A stretch of DNA of 64,000 nucleotides from assembly GCA_013322215.1 (NCBI GenBank), contig JAAMEZ010000056.1, positions 336,050 to 400,049 of the forward strand. The letters are read 5' to 3'. The position numbers and the translations under genes are program-made. Below, in pieces: positions 1 through 8,619 of the stretch; the first letter of the stretch is position 1, and each line of letters starts with the position of its first letter. The DNA comes from Martinezella rhizogenes (GTDB lineage Bacteria > Pseudomonadota > Alphaproteobacteria > Rhizobiales > Rhizobiaceae). The notes beneath the pieces were generated by a model, which was given only the letters and a program-made list of their open reading frames with translations, did not search any database and had not been told where the DNA came from.

Positions 1-194
1 AATGAATACGCTTGGTAATCATGGGATGATTGGTTATGCTCTCTTTGCGGCCGAGGCGGTAAAAACGCCAAGCGTCGAACCCCATCGACGGTGGAGGCCG
101 TCTCAAGCACCACATTGCTATGGATCACGGAGCCTGCGGCTCGCCCGAAAGCTTTGCCGATCGGGAACCAGCGCTCCGTTCAGAGGAGGCAGGA

Positions 195-1226
195 ATGGAT
201 TATCGCAAGCTCGGCCCAAGCGGGGCCGTCGTCACGGCCTATTGCCTTGGCACCATGACGTTCGGCGCGGAAGCGAGTGAGGCCGCGTCGCATAAGCTTC
301 TGGACGATTATTTCGCATGGGGCGGCAACTTCATCGATACCGCCGATGTCTACAGCGCAGGCAAGTCGGAAGAGATCATCGGCCGCTGGCTGAAGGCACG
401 TCCGACCGAGGCCCGCCAGGCCGTCGTCGCTACCAAGGGCCGTTTCCCGATGGGCAAGGGGCCGAACGATATCGGTCTTTCGCGCCGGCATCTGGGCCAG
501 GCCCTGGACGACTCGCTGCGTCGTCTCGGCATCGACCATATCGATCTCTATCAGATGCACGCCTGGGACGCGTTGACGCCGATCGAGGAGACGCTTCGCT
601 TTCTCGACGATGCCGTACGCGCCGGCAAGATCGGCTATTACGGCTTTTCCAACTATGTCGGCTGGCATATCGCCAAGGCAGCCGAGATTGCCAAGGCACA
701 GGGCTATACGCGGCCGGTGACGCTGCAGCCGCAATATAATCTGCTCATCCGCGATATCGAGCTCGAAATCGTCGATGCCTGCCTTGACGCCGGCATGGGC
801 CTGCTTCCCTGGTCGCCGCTCGGCGGCGGCTGGCTGACCGGCAAATACAAGCGCGACGAGATGCCGACCGGCGCCACAAGACTTGGCGAAAACCCCAATC
901 GCGGCAGTGAATCCTTTGCGCCGCGCAATGCGCAGGAGCGGACCTGGGCGATCATTGCCGCTGTGGAGGAAATCGCCAAAGTGCGCGGCGTCAGCATGGC
1001 GCAGGTAGCGCTTGCCTGGACGGCCACACGCCCGGCGGTGACTTCAGTCATCCTCGGCGCCCGCACGTCCGAGCAGCTTGCCGACAATCTGGGTGCTGCC
1101 AAGCTGATACTGTCGGACGCAGAGATGGCTCGACTGAACGAGGTCAGCGCGCCGCAACCCGCTGCCTATCCTTACGGGGAAAGCGGCCGGAACCAGCGCC
1201 ATCGCAAGATCGAGGGTGGCCGCTAA
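195..1226 (+). CDS. Aldo/keto reductase
   Basis: NAD(P)H-dependent oxidoreductase of the aldo/keto reductase superfamily, 343 residues, cytosolic (no signal peptide or membrane segment). The catalytic tetrad is visible: Asp48 and Tyr53 in FIDTADVYSAG, Lys81 in VVATKG, His122 in LYQMHAWD. Sequence and length fit the YajO/Tas-like AKR clade rather than the shorter AKR5 type. The start at 195 is preferred because GGAGG lies a few bases upstream; an in-frame ATG at 120 has no such site. It converges on a related reductase at 1288-2322, sharing an 11-bp-stem hairpin between the two stop codons. Substrate unknown. The family call is firm. Confidence 0.9.
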   Translation: MDYRKLGPSGAVVTAYCLGTMTFGAEASEAASHKLLDDYFAWGGNFIDTADVYSAGKSEEIIGRWLKARPTEARQAVVATKGRFPMGKGPNDIGLSRRHLGQALDDSLRRLGIDHIDLYQMHAWDALTPIEETLRFLDDAVRAGKIGYYGFSNYVGWHIAKAAEIAKAQGYTRPVTLQPQYNLLIRDIELEIVDACLDAGMGLLPWSPLGGGWLTGKYKRDEMPTGATRLGENPNRGSESFAPRNAQERTWAIIAAVEEIAKVRGVSMAQVALAWTATRPAVTSVILGARTSEQLADNLGAAKLILSDAEMARLNEVSAPQPAAYPYGESGRNQRHRKIEGGR

Positions 1227-1236
1227 AACGCATTCA

Positions 1237-1264
1237 GCGGCGAAGCATTTACCTGCTTCGCCGC
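1237..1264. terminator. Bidirectional terminator hairpin between convergent reductases
   Basis: GCGGCGAAGCA (1237-1247) is the exact reverse complement of TGCTTCGCCGC (1254-1264), separated by the loop TTTACC. It lies 10 bases after one stop codon and 23 before the other, between convergent genes. There is no long T tract, so its action as an intrinsic terminator is inferred from the stem strength and position. Confidence 0.7.
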
Positions 1265-1287
1265 CGTCATCAGGATCGTCTACCGCG

Positions 1288-2322
1288 TCAAACCAGCGGC
1301 GGGTTCAGTCTGGCGAAGCCCTCCTGGCGCCGATACGGAAAATAGGGATAGGGAGCAGTCAGCTCACTGACCTTGTCGAGCTTCCCGACCTGCTCTTTCG
1401 AAAGCGTCCAGCCGGCCGCACCGAGATTCTGGCGCAACTGCTCTTCATTGCGCGCACCGATGATGACGCTTGAAACAGTCGGCCGGCTTAGCAACCAGTT
1501 GATGGCAATCTGCGGCACGCTCTTTCCGGTTTCACCGGCGATCTCATCCAGAACATCGACGATATCGAACAGCCTCTCATCATCGACAGGCGGGCCGAAG
1601 GATGCGGTTTCGTGCAGACGGCTTGTCTCCGGCAAAGGCTGGCCGCGACGGATCTTGCCTGTCAGCCTCCCCCAGGCCAGCGGGCTCCAGACGAGCGCGC
1701 CGACATTCTGATCGCTGCCAAGGGGCATCAGTTCCCATTCATAGTCACGGCCGGCGAGCGAATAATAGACCTGATGGGCGACATAGCGAACGTAGCCACG
1801 CTTCTCGGACACGACGAGCGATTTCATCAACTCCCAACCGGAGAAATTGGAGGCGCCGATATAGCGGATCTTTCCCGCCTTCACGAGTTGATCAAGGGTG
1901 GAGAGCGTTTCCTCGATCGGCGTCGAGGCGTCGAAAGCGTGCAGTTGCAAGAGGTCGATGTAATCTGTCCCGAGCCGGCGCAGGGCAGCGTCGACCGATT
2001 TGATAAGGCGCAAGCGCGAGCTGCCCCAGTCGGCCGGTCCATCGCCTATCGGCAAAGCCGTCTTCGTTGAAATCAAGACAGCATCCCGCCTGCCCCGGAT
2101 CGCCTCGCCGAGTACCTCCTCCGATGCGCCCGCCGAATAGACGTCGGCCGTATCAAAGAGATTGACGCCCGCTTCCAGGCAGATGTCGACCAGGCGCCGC
2201 GCTTCCCTAGCATCCGTCGAACCCCAGGCGCTGAAGAGCGGCCCGCTGCCGGCAAATGTGCCGGCACCAAAACTGAGAACCGGAACGCGTAAGCCGGAAG
2301 CACCGAGATTTCTGTATTCCAT
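1288..2322 (-). CDS. Aldo/keto reductase
   Basis: A second aldo/keto reductase, 344 residues, clearly a relative of the gene at 195-1226. The tetrad is Asp57/Tyr62 (FDTADVYSAG), Lys87 (LISTKTA) and His128 (LLQLHAF). The SVIIGAR segment near the C terminus is the usual nucleotide-cofactor-binding signature. It is cytosolic. The start ATG at 2322 has GGAGAT a few bases upstream. It is transcribed divergently from the LysR gene at 2417, with 94 bp between them, the classic arrangement for a LysR regulator and its target. Physiological substrate unknown; xenobiotic carbonyls or sugar-derived aldehydes are both possible. Confidence 0.9.
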   Translation of the reverse strand: MEYRNLGASGLRVPVLSFGAGTFAGSGPLFSAWGSTDAREARRLVDICLEAGVNLFDTADVYSAGASEEVLGEAIRGRRDAVLISTKTALPIGDGPADWGSSRLRLIKSVDAALRRLGTDYIDLLQLHAFDASTPIEETLSTLDQLVKAGKIRYIGASNFSGWELMKSLVVSEKRGYVRYVAHQVYYSLAGRDYEWELMPLGSDQNVGALVWSPLAWGRLTGKIRRGQPLPETSRLHETASFGPPVDDERLFDIVDVLDEIAGETGKSVPQIAINWLLSRPTVSSVIIGARNEEQLRQNLGAAGWTLSKEQVGKLDKVSELTAPYPYFPYRRQEGFARLNPPLV

Positions 2323-2342
2323 GGTCTATCTCCTGTTGGTTC

Positions 2343-2366
2343 CTCAGATAGATAGACGCTCAGATA
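2343..2366. promoter_or_regulatory. Direct repeat in the LysR/reductase divergent promoter
   Basis: CTCAGATA occurs at 2343-2350 and again at 2359-2366, a 16-bp period, inside the 94-bp region between the divergent reductase and LysR genes. It may be a regulator-binding site or simply low-complexity promoter sequence. No clear -35/-10 pair was assigned. Confidence 0.3.
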
Positions 2367-2416
2367 AAGGTGATATAGATTGCCGGAAAGAAACTGATTT
2401 ATGATTTCAATTCATC

Positions 2417-3319
2417 ATGAGCCGTCAAGAGATCAATCGTTCCGGTGAAATGGAAGTCTTCGTGCGCGCCGTGGAACTCGGCGGTTTCACCGCTGCGGCC
2501 ATAGCCTGCCGGATGACGCCTTCAGCCGTCAGCAAACTTGTCACGAGACTTGAAAAGCGCCTTGGCGCTCGTCTCATCCATCGCTCGACGCGGCGATTGC
2601 AGCTGACCCCCGAGGGCTGCACATTTTTCGAGCGCAGCGTCGCGATCCTCGCCGATATTGCCGAGGCCGAACGCCATGCCTCGGCGGGAGAGCAGGTTGC
2701 GGGACATATCCGCATCAACACCAGCGGCTCCTTCGGCAATCATGTGCTGGCTCCACTCATTCCCGGCTTCATGGCGCTGCATTCCAACGTTTCGCTGGAG
2801 ATCTTTCATACCGATCGTATCGTCGACCTGATGGAGGAGCGCGCCGATGTCGCGATCCGAGCCGGGCCACTGAAAAGCTCCAGCCTCACGGCCCGCAAGC
2901 TCGGTGCGACACGAAATATCATCGTCGCCTCGCCAGACTACCTGCGACGACATGGCGTGCCGCGCTCCCCCGCCGAGCTGGCAAAGCATTGCCGTATCGG
3001 CTTTGCCTATTCCCGGACGGTCGAAGGCTGGCCGTTGCTAGTTGATGGCGAGGTTGCGACGATCCCCGCTGCGCGTAGCCTGCAGGTGGGCGACGGCGAA
3101 GCCATGCGGCACCTTGCGCTTGCCGGTGCCGGCCTGGCGCGCCTTGCCGCCTTTACCGTCAAATCGGATATCGCGGCCGGCCGTTTGCAGCCGGTGCTTG
3201 AAGAGCTCAATCCGGGCGACAGCGAGGAGTTCCACGCCGTCTATATCGGCCAGGGCGGCCCCTTGCCGGCCCGCGTGCGCGCATTGCTGGAATTCCTGCG
3301 CGAAAACGTCCGCCTATAA
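2417..3319 (+). CDS. LysR-family transcriptional regulator
   Basis: 300-residue LysR-type regulator. The winged helix-turn-helix covers about residues 10-69 (FVRAVELGGFTAAA, then SAVSKLVTRLEKRLGARL, then RSTRRLQLTPEG), followed by a substrate-binding-like effector domain from about residue 97. The extra leader residues before the HTH and the SGSFGNHVL segment resemble the CrgA/DsdC-like LysR branch that often controls neighbouring oxidoreductases. It is divergent from the aldo/keto reductase at 2322, its probable target, and probably regulates itself. Effector unknown. It ends at a strong hairpin shared with the convergent peroxiredoxin gene. Confidence 0.9.
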   Translation: MSRQEINRSGEMEVFVRAVELGGFTAAAIACRMTPSAVSKLVTRLEKRLGARLIHRSTRRLQLTPEGCTFFERSVAILADIAEAERHASAGEQVAGHIRINTSGSFGNHVLAPLIPGFMALHSNVSLEIFHTDRIVDLMEERADVAIRAGPLKSSSLTARKLGATRNIIVASPDYLRRHGVPRSPAELAKHCRIGFAYSRTVEGWPLLVDGEVATIPAARSLQVGDGEAMRHLALAGAGLARLAAFTVKSDIAAGRLQPVLEELNPGDSEEFHAVYIGQGGPLPARVRALLEFLRENVRL

Positions 3320-3330
3320 ACTATAAAAAT

Positions 3331-3353
3331 GATGCGGCCATCAAGGCCGCATC
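3331..3353. terminator. Bidirectional terminator hairpin
   Basis: GATGCGGCC (3331-3339), loop ATCAA, GGCCGCATC (3345-3353): a perfect 9-bp G+C-rich stem between the convergent LysR and peroxiredoxin stop codons. On the minus-strand reading it is followed by ATTTTTATAG, so it looks like an intrinsic terminator for the peroxiredoxin gene as well. Confidence 0.75.
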
Positions 3354-3386
3354 GCGTCAGCTAAAATTCTTTGGTCAGCACGCCGA

Positions 3387-4046
3387 TCAGGCGGTCGGCT
3401 GGCGGGTCTTGCGCAGATAAGGCAATACCGTATCGAACGAGCCGAAGCGGGTGATGGCGTCTTCGTTGGAAACTGCGGCCGTGATGATGACGTCTTCGCC
3501 CTGCTGCCAGTTTGCCGGTGTCGCGACCTGATGCTTGGATGTCAGCTGGATCGAGTCGATCGCGCGCAGGATTTCGCCGAAGTTGCGGCCTGTCGTCATC
3601 GGATAGGTGAGGATCAGCTTGATCTTCTTGTCGGGGCCGATGACGAAGACGGAGCGGACGGTAGCGTTGTCGGCGGGCGTGCGGCCTTCTGAGCTTTCGC
3701 CGGCACCTGCCGGTAGCATGTCATAGAGCTTGGCGACCTTGAGGTCCTTGTCTCCGATCAGCGGATAGTCGACGTCGAAGCCGGTCGCCGTCTTGATATC
3801 GTTCTTCCAGCGACCATGGCTCTCCACAGGATCGACGGAGATACCGATGATCTTGACGCCGCGCTTGCGGAATTCGCCTTCAAGGCCGGCCATCGCGCCG
3901 AGTTCCGTCGTGCAGACCGGCGTGAAGTTCTTCGGATGCGAGAAGAGTACGGCCCAACCGTCGCCAATCCAGTTATGGAACTGAACCTCGCCCTGCGTCG
4001 TCTCTGCCGTAAAATCCGGCGCGATATCGTTGATGCGCAAACTCAT
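3387..4046 (-). CDS. 1-Cys peroxiredoxin (Prx6 family)
   Basis: Peroxidase that reduces hydrogen peroxide and organic hydroperoxides. 219 residues. The peroxidatic cysteine is Cys45 in the motif PVCTTE, preceded by SHPKNFTP. No other cysteine occurs in the protein, so it is a 1-Cys enzyme needing an external thiol or glutathione for recycling. The C-terminal extension with ITAAVSNEDA and FGSFDTVLPYLR is the Prx6-type dimerisation arm. The start at 4046 (MSLRIND) is chosen because GGAGG lies just upstream; an upstream in-frame ATG at 4121 would add an atypical basic leader. Cytosolic oxidative-stress defence. Confidence 0.93.
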   Translation of the reverse strand: MSLRINDIAPDFTAETTQGEVQFHNWIGDGWAVLFSHPKNFTPVCTTELGAMAGLEGEFRKRGVKIIGISVDPVESHGRWKNDIKTATGFDVDYPLIGDKDLKVAKLYDMLPAGAGESSEGRTPADNATVRSVFVIGPDKKIKLILTYPMTTGRNFGEILRAIDSIQLTSKHQVATPANWQQGEDVIITAAVSNEDAITRFGSFDTVLPYLRKTRQPTA

Positions 4047-4157
4047 TGTCTTACCTCCAAAGAACCTGCCCTGGCGCGCTTGGAATGGCAGCCGAGGGAC
4101 GAGAAGAAAAATCCGCCGCACAATGGCGTCGAATGGCCGATATGAAAAGCCCTTCTT

Positions 4158-4742
4158 TTAGATGGACGCCGCGATTGCCGCCGAAAACCCTTGTGGCCTG
4201 CGATGCCTGCTGCGTGCTTTCAGCATTTCGAGAAAGCCGTAACCGCTCGCCCAGCGCCCGAAACCGCTCGCTATATTGATATGCCCGGCAAGACCAATAT
4301 TGCGAACATCCGAATTCCAGAGCCGTCCGAACATGCCGAGCCGGTCGAGGCTCATATAGATGTCGTTCAAACTCCCGACCGTCATGCTGGGGAAAGGCAG
4401 CGTTTCCGTCGGCATGGTGCCGAAAGACAGATGTCCGGCATGCAGGGCTTCCGTCACCGGAATATCACAAGGGGCTACAAGTAGCGCGCCTTTGACCCTT
4501 CGCGCGGCCTGGCGTCCAGCCAACCTCGCCGTCAACACGCAGCCCAGGCTGTGGGCGACGATATAGGCTTCACCCGCCTCTTCCAGCGCGGCTTCCAATT
4601 TTTCCATCCAGCTGCCGAGATTGGGAAAGTCCCAGTCGTCCTGCTCGACGAGCCGGACGTCGTGATGATCCTGCAGCCAATAGCGCTGCCAATGCCCCTC
4701 GCCCGAGCCGAAAAGGCCAGGCACAATCAGTACCCTGGTCAT
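4158..4742 (-). CDS. Small alpha/beta serine hydrolase (RBBP9/YdeN family)
   Basis: 194-residue hydrolase of the RBBP9/YdeN family. It opens with TRVLIVPGLFGSGEGHWQ, has the nucleophile elbow AHSLG with Ser65, and near the end an aspartate-containing segment (WNSD) and GHIN carrying the likely catalytic histidine. The length of about 190 residues is normal for the family. The start at 4742 (MTRVLIVPG) fits the family N terminus; the longer in-frame extension to 4838 is low-complexity and unsupported. Substrate is unknown; members hydrolyse small esters. It sits between the peroxiredoxin and a tiny unknown gene on the same strand. Confidence 0.85.
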   Translation of the reverse strand: MTRVLIVPGLFGSGEGHWQRYWLQDHHDVRLVEQDDWDFPNLGSWMEKLEAALEEAGEAYIVAHSLGCVLTARLAGRQAARRVKGALLVAPCDIPVTEALHAGHLSFGTMPTETLPFPSMTVGSLNDIYMSLDRLGMFGRLWNSDVRNIGLAGHINIASGFGRWASGYGFLEMLKARSRHRRPQGFSAAIAASI

Positions 4743-4807
4743 GTAAGCCTCACGAGAAAAAGCGATCGAACACAAAGCTCGCGACGGGAAATCAAAGGCG
4801 CACCCCT

Positions 4808-4978
4808 TCAATACCAGGGCGCGGGCGACGTGCACCAATAGTAGATCTCGTAGTCGCGCGCGGAGAGCTCTCGCTCCGCGGATCCAGTTCGATCAACGGA
4901 CTGGATGCGTCCATTCGCATCTTGCAGCGCGCGCCCAGCAAAAATCGCCTTCAGGCGGCTAATGACATTCCATTTCAT
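4808..4978 (-). CDS. Small hypothetical protein, 56 residues
   Basis: Possible small gene beginning MKWNVISRLKAIFAG and ending in an aromatic tail (YEIYYWCTSPAPWY). The start at 4978 is supported by GGAGGG placed 6 bases upstream, a strong ribosome binding site. No signal peptide or known domain. It is separated from the serine hydrolase by 65 bp on the same strand. I do not recognise the family; the good ribosome site and codon use are the only support, so it could be a chance reading frame. Confidence 0.45.
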   Translation of the reverse strand: MKWNVISRLKAIFAGRALQDANGRIQSVDRTGSAERELSARDYEIYYWCTSPAPWY

Positions 4979-5037
4979 GTAACCCTCCATTTGGTTGATA
5001 AATCCGAGGCGGCGGGATGCAATTGTCCATCAACCCA

Positions 5038-5598
5038 TCATTCGGCCGCAGCGAGCACCCTTACCGAATGCGGGAAGAAAGCCGAGAGCTCGCCGACGAC
5101 TTCATCGATCCGGTTGGCGAGCGGTTCCGAAGAGACCTTGTAGTCGGTAAAATCACGATCCGACGCATAGACGGCGGTCGGCAGGGTATGTGCCATGAAG
5201 AAACCGAAGAGCGGCCGCAACTGATGTTCCACCATCAGCGCATGTCTGTCTCCGCCGCCGGTCGCGGTGATGACGATCGGCTTGGCGCGCAGCTCGTGCG
5301 GGTCGATGAGATCGATCAGATGCTTGAACAGCCCGGGATAGGATCCCTTGAAGGTCGGCGAACCGATAATCAGCGCATCCGCAGAGACGATATCGTCGAT
5401 CACGCCTTTCGCCTGATCATCAAGCTCCTTGCGCCACTGGGCAGTGCCGAGAGACGGACCAACATCGTGCAGATCATAGACCTTACTTGAGAAGCCATAT
5501 CGCTCAATTGCCAAATCCGCGACGGTCTGGACCAGCGCGTAGGTCTTCGACGGCCTGTTGAAGCTGCCGGCAATGCCGACGAGTTTGGGCACACTCAT
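5038..5598 (-). CDS. NAD(P)H-dependent FMN reductase (flavodoxin-like fold)
   Basis: 186-residue flavoprotein of the NADPH_FMN_red family. The phosphate-binding loop GSFNRPSKT follows the first strand, and the second FMN-contact segment GSPTFKGSYPGLFKHLIDL is clear. It resembles MsuE/SsuE reductases that supply FMNH2 to monooxygenases and also quinone or azo reductases. No sulfonate monooxygenase lies nearby, so a general flavin or quinone reductase role is as likely. The start at 5598 (MSVPKLVG) has GGAAGGG 6 bases upstream; the in-frame ATG at 5604 would touch that site. Cytosolic. Confidence 0.85.
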   Translation of the reverse strand: MSVPKLVGIAGSFNRPSKTYALVQTVADLAIERYGFSSKVYDLHDVGPSLGTAQWRKELDDQAKGVIDDIVSADALIIGSPTFKGSYPGLFKHLIDLIDPHELRAKPIVITATGGGDRHALMVEHQLRPLFGFFMAHTLPTAVYASDRDFTDYKVSSEPLANRIDEVVGELSAFFPHSVRVLAAAE

Positions 5599-6029
5599 TC
5601 TCATCCCTTCCGATGATCCCATGCGTTTTCGATAATGCAAATATTGTCCACAAAAATAGTAGATTAAAAGGAACAGCGATCTCTGAACGCATGGGAATTG
5701 GAAAATCTCTTTCTACATTGCCACCAGCTGGACGGACCGCAACAAGTGTCAATCGGCCGAAGGGTTAGGCGACATAACTTGCATCTTTAAAAATGTCGCG
5801 GGCGCCAAATGGCGGCCGGAATGGGATGCATTGTATCACCGGAGCTGGAACAGGGCATTGCAAGACGCATTGCCGCAGGGAGGCGGCCCACTGCTCTCTT
5901 AGACTGGTTGTCGCGAAAACCGACTTCTCCCGCACACCATAAATGGGGGCAGTCATCCGCCTCGCATTCAGTCGCGTGGTGGAGACAGGTCTTGCAATCG
6001 GCATTGATCTTCCGCCGCTCGCAAGGAGT
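5599..6029. other. Gene-free interval with one inverted repeat
   Basis: 431 bp between the FMN reductase start and the end of the enolase-superfamily gene, both on the minus strand. I see no convincing coding region. An inverted repeat GCGACAT (5769-5775) / ATGTCGC (5793-5799) with a 17-base loop is present; it could be a terminator for an upstream transcript or an operator. The promoter of the FMN reductase gene must lie in the right-flanking part. Confidence 0.5.
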
Positions 6030-7226
6030 TCAATCAAAAAACATATGATCTTCGTCTGTCAGATAAGATCTCGCTTTTTCCGCATTCAGCGTCACTCCAA
6101 GGCCAGGAGCATCCCAAACCGCCATGTGACCATCCACGACCAAGGGCTTCGGCAACCCATCCACGATATCGTACCACCAGGACGGATCGCCGACGGTATA
6201 TTCAAAGGCGACATAATTGTGCGGGAGTGCTGCACAGACTTGGACGAGAGCGGCAAGCCCCAGCAAACCATTGGCCGTTCCGTGCGGGGCGATCAGGATA
6301 CCATGCAGATCGGCATATTCTGCAATCCATTTAAGCTCGGCGATACCGCCGACATCGCAAGGATCGGGGCCAATGATATTGACCGCCTTGCTCTCGATCA
6401 ACGGCTTGAAGTTCTGCCTGAGATAGATCTGCTCGCCGGTATGGATCGGTGTCGATGTCGACAAGGTCAGATCGCGATAGACATCCGCATTGACGAAGGG
6501 CGAATAATCGCCGGTCAGCATGTCTTCCAGCCAGACGAGGTTGAAGGGCTCTACGGCTTTCGCAAAGCGGATCGCGTCCGGCACGGTCCAGCCGGGACCG
6601 CAATCGAGCGCGAGGCCGATCCCGTCGCCCAATTCCTCCTTCATCGCGGCAACGCAGGCGACCATATGCTTCAGACCGCGTTCGGTAAGCAGGCCGCGGT
6701 CGTGGGCGCCATGCATTCCGCCGGCTTCCGGATCGCCATAGAAGAAATCCGGCACCTCGACCCGCATGCGGCTGTGAAACCCGATAGGCTGTTTGACGAT
6801 AGTGAAGCCCTCACCCGCCGCCTTCATTTCGCGGCAGCTCCTGGCATAATCCTCCGGCATGAAGCCGGTCATCGGCTCGCGGACGGCACCATTATAGACG
6901 CGAACCCGATCGCGCACCTTGCCGCCCAGAAGCTTGTAGACCGGCACGCCCGCCGCCTTGCCGGCAATGTCCCAGAGTGCCATCTCGACGATGCTGACGA
7001 CCGCCCCCCAGGGCTTGAAGCCGCCGCGCTGCCGGATGCGCAGCATCACGCGCTCGACGTCCGTGGGATCAAGGCCGATGAGCGCATCCCGGAACGCGAG
7101 GATATAAGGCTTCAGGAACGGCTTCCAGGTTTCCGCCTGCGCATAACCATCGATACCGGCATCGGTGACGATGCGGATAACGGGGCTTGAGCCGATGACG
7201 GCACATTTGAGGTCGACGATCTTCAC
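6030..7226 (-). CDS. Mandelate racemase/muconate lactonizing enzyme family protein
   Basis: 398-residue enolase-superfamily enzyme, which abstracts an alpha-proton from a carboxylate substrate with Mg2+; many relatives are sugar-acid dehydratases. Candidate metal ligands are Asp208 (ALDCGPGW), Glu234 (VWLEDML) and Glu265 (HTGEQIY). Lys145 (FTIVKQP) is a candidate base on one face and His315 (IAPHGT) on the other. The start is a GTG at 7226: homology begins there (KIVDLKCAVIG), GAGGG lies upstream, and the longer frame overlaps the previous gene. It is the last gene of a seven-gene transcript headed by an ABC importer. Substrate probably an aldonate or uronate; not determinable here. Confidence 0.87.
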   Translation of the reverse strand: MKIVDLKCAVIGSSPVIRIVTDAGIDGYAQAETWKPFLKPYILAFRDALIGLDPTDVERVMLRIRQRGGFKPWGAVVSIVEMALWDIAGKAAGVPVYKLLGGKVRDRVRVYNGAVREPMTGFMPEDYARSCREMKAAGEGFTIVKQPIGFHSRMRVEVPDFFYGDPEAGGMHGAHDRGLLTERGLKHMVACVAAMKEELGDGIGLALDCGPGWTVPDAIRFAKAVEPFNLVWLEDMLTGDYSPFVNADVYRDLTLSTSTPIHTGEQIYLRQNFKPLIESKAVNIIGPDPCDVGGIAELKWIAEYADLHGILIAPHGTANGLLGLAALVQVCAALPHNYVAFEYTVGDPSWWYDIVDGLPKPLVVDGHMAVWDAPGLGVTLNAEKARSYLTDEDHMFFD

Positions 7227-7237
7227 CTTGCTGCCCT

Positions 7238-7993
7238 CTACAAGCCGAGCGAGCGGATATGGTCGATCGATCGCTTGGCAAAGCGCTGCCAATCGGAGGG
7301 ATTGTCGTGCTCCGTGACGATGTGATCTGCCCGGGTCCTGCGAAAGTATGGGACCAGAGCTGCCCAGTCGATGATGCCGTCGCCCGTCGCGACCCAGCCG
7401 TCGTCGATCGTCGTTCCGAGGAGTGCCGTGTCCTTGGTTTGAATGGCGACAATGCGATCGGCATAGCGTTCCAGTTCGGCAGCGGGATCGGCGCCGGCGC
7501 GCGTGATCCAGCCGCAATCGATCTCGAACAAGACTTCATAACCGGCACCAAGAATGTGATCGATCGGCCTCGATCCGTCGGCAAGCGGAGCGTACTCGAA
7601 ATCATGGTTGTGCCAGGCAACCTTCAAGCCGTAACGCGCCGCACGTTCGGCGCCCCGCGCAAGCTGCTCGCCGATCCTCTGCCAATAATCAGCGGTATCG
7701 ATACGCTCCTCCTTCGGCACGAAAGGCGGGATCATGTAGGTCGCGCCGAGCGTCTGCGCGATCTCGATGAAGCGATCCGGCTCAGCGACCAGCCCTTTCA
7801 GCGGCATATGAAATCCGAAGCAGGCAAGGCCCGCATTATCGATCTGCCGCCGCAACAGCGCGGGATCGCTTTCATAGGCCGGCAGCCACGGCTCGATCGC
7901 GTCATATCCCAGGGATTTCAGTAGGGGGAACTGCGCATGAAGCGGCGGGAAGTTCCTCGATGAATACAGTTGATACGCGATCGGATAAGCCAT
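7238..7993 (-). CDS. Sugar phosphate isomerase/epimerase family TIM-barrel protein
   Basis: 251-residue xylose-isomerase-like TIM barrel (AP endonuclease 2 superfamily). It begins with IAYQLYSSRNF, typical of the family, and carries candidate metal ligands in EPWLPAY, FGFHMPL, WHNHDFEY and LFEIDCGWI, and EHDNP near the end. The family includes isomerases, epimerases, and lyases or hydratases acting on 3-keto sugars. It lies 11 bp upstream of the enolase-superfamily gene and downstream of a VOC gene in locus A. Cytosolic. The precise reaction is unknown; another member of the same fold lies at 21759-22520 in locus B. Confidence 0.85.
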   Translation of the reverse strand: MAYPIAYQLYSSRNFPPLHAQFPLLKSLGYDAIEPWLPAYESDPALLRRQIDNAGLACFGFHMPLKGLVAEPDRFIEIAQTLGATYMIPPFVPKEERIDTADYWQRIGEQLARGAERAARYGLKVAWHNHDFEYAPLADGSRPIDHILGAGYEVLFEIDCGWITRAGADPAAELERYADRIVAIQTKDTALLGTTIDDGWVATGDGIIDWAALVPYFRRTRADHIVTEHDNPSDWQRFAKRSIDHIRSLGL

Positions 7994-8059
7994 GAATCTG
8001 CTCTCTGGGGGATGAACATCAAAGGTAACCAGCCCTACGCTCGAGCGGGCCGGCAGAAA

Positions 8060-8539
8060 TCAGCCCTGTGACTCCTTGTCCTTGTCGAATTCGAGCAACT
8101 CGACCATGACGCCAAGGTCCTTGACGGTGTCGTAATAGGCATAGCGGCCATGACCGCCGTCAAATTCACCACGCTGCAGCAGCTGATGGCCCTTACCTTC
8201 GAGAAATGCGTTGCGCTTCGTCAGGTTACGGGTCCGAAACGCGATATGGTGGCAGCCCGGCCCCTTTTCCTCCAGCAGATCGCGCCAGGCGCTTTTCTCC
8301 GGCCCGGGCTGAAGAAACTCGACATCGATATTTCCAAACTTGAACATCATGATGCGGCAGCCGACGGCGGCAGGCTTGCCGTCGTAGATCGCCTGCGCCA
8401 CATCAGGCTCCGCGGCCCTGCCCTCCTTGGGCATGGGTTTGCCTGTCAGATCGGAGAACCATTGCGCTGATTTCACCACATCGTCGGTGACGAAGCAGAT
8501 CTGCATGACGGCATCTTCGTCGAGAAGTCTTGTGTCCAT
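8060..8539 (-). CDS. VOC family protein (glyoxalase/dioxygenase fold)
   Basis: About 159 residues with the vicinal-oxygen-chelate beta-alpha-beta repeat. Segments CFVTDDVVKSAQWFSDLTGK and CHHIAFRTRNL mark the two half-domains, and VMVELLEF near the end carries the usual metal-ligand glutamate. Such proteins act as glyoxalases, epimerases or ring-cleaving enzymes. The start at 8539 is chosen on a GGAAGG site nine bases upstream; ATGs at 8557 and 8608 are alternatives in frame. It sits between the binding-protein gene and the TIM-barrel gene of locus A and probably acts on the same substrate. Confidence 0.78.
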   Translation of the reverse strand: MDTRLLDEDAVMQICFVTDDVVKSAQWFSDLTGKPMPKEGRAAEPDVAQAIYDGKPAAVGCRIMMFKFGNIDVEFLQPGPEKSAWRDLLEEKGPGCHHIAFRTRNLTKRNAFLEGKGHQLLQRGEFDGGHGRYAYYDTVKDLGVMVELLEFDKDKESQG

Positions 8540-8619
8540 GTCTGCAATACCTTCCATTCCTGTTTCGCTGCCGGCGGCAATAAAGCTTGCCGCCACGTCA
8601 AGCATCATGCTTCCGGTCT

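Noticed and set aside
1..194. 92-codon frame starting at base 2
   Set aside because: Overlaps the aldo/keto reductase in another frame; Arg-rich shadow. The true gene starts at 195.
5943..7190. Long plus-strand open frame (415 codons) opposite the enolase-superfamily gene
   Set aside because: Antisense to a clear conserved gene, no ribosome site or recognisable domain; a by-product of high G+C codon use.
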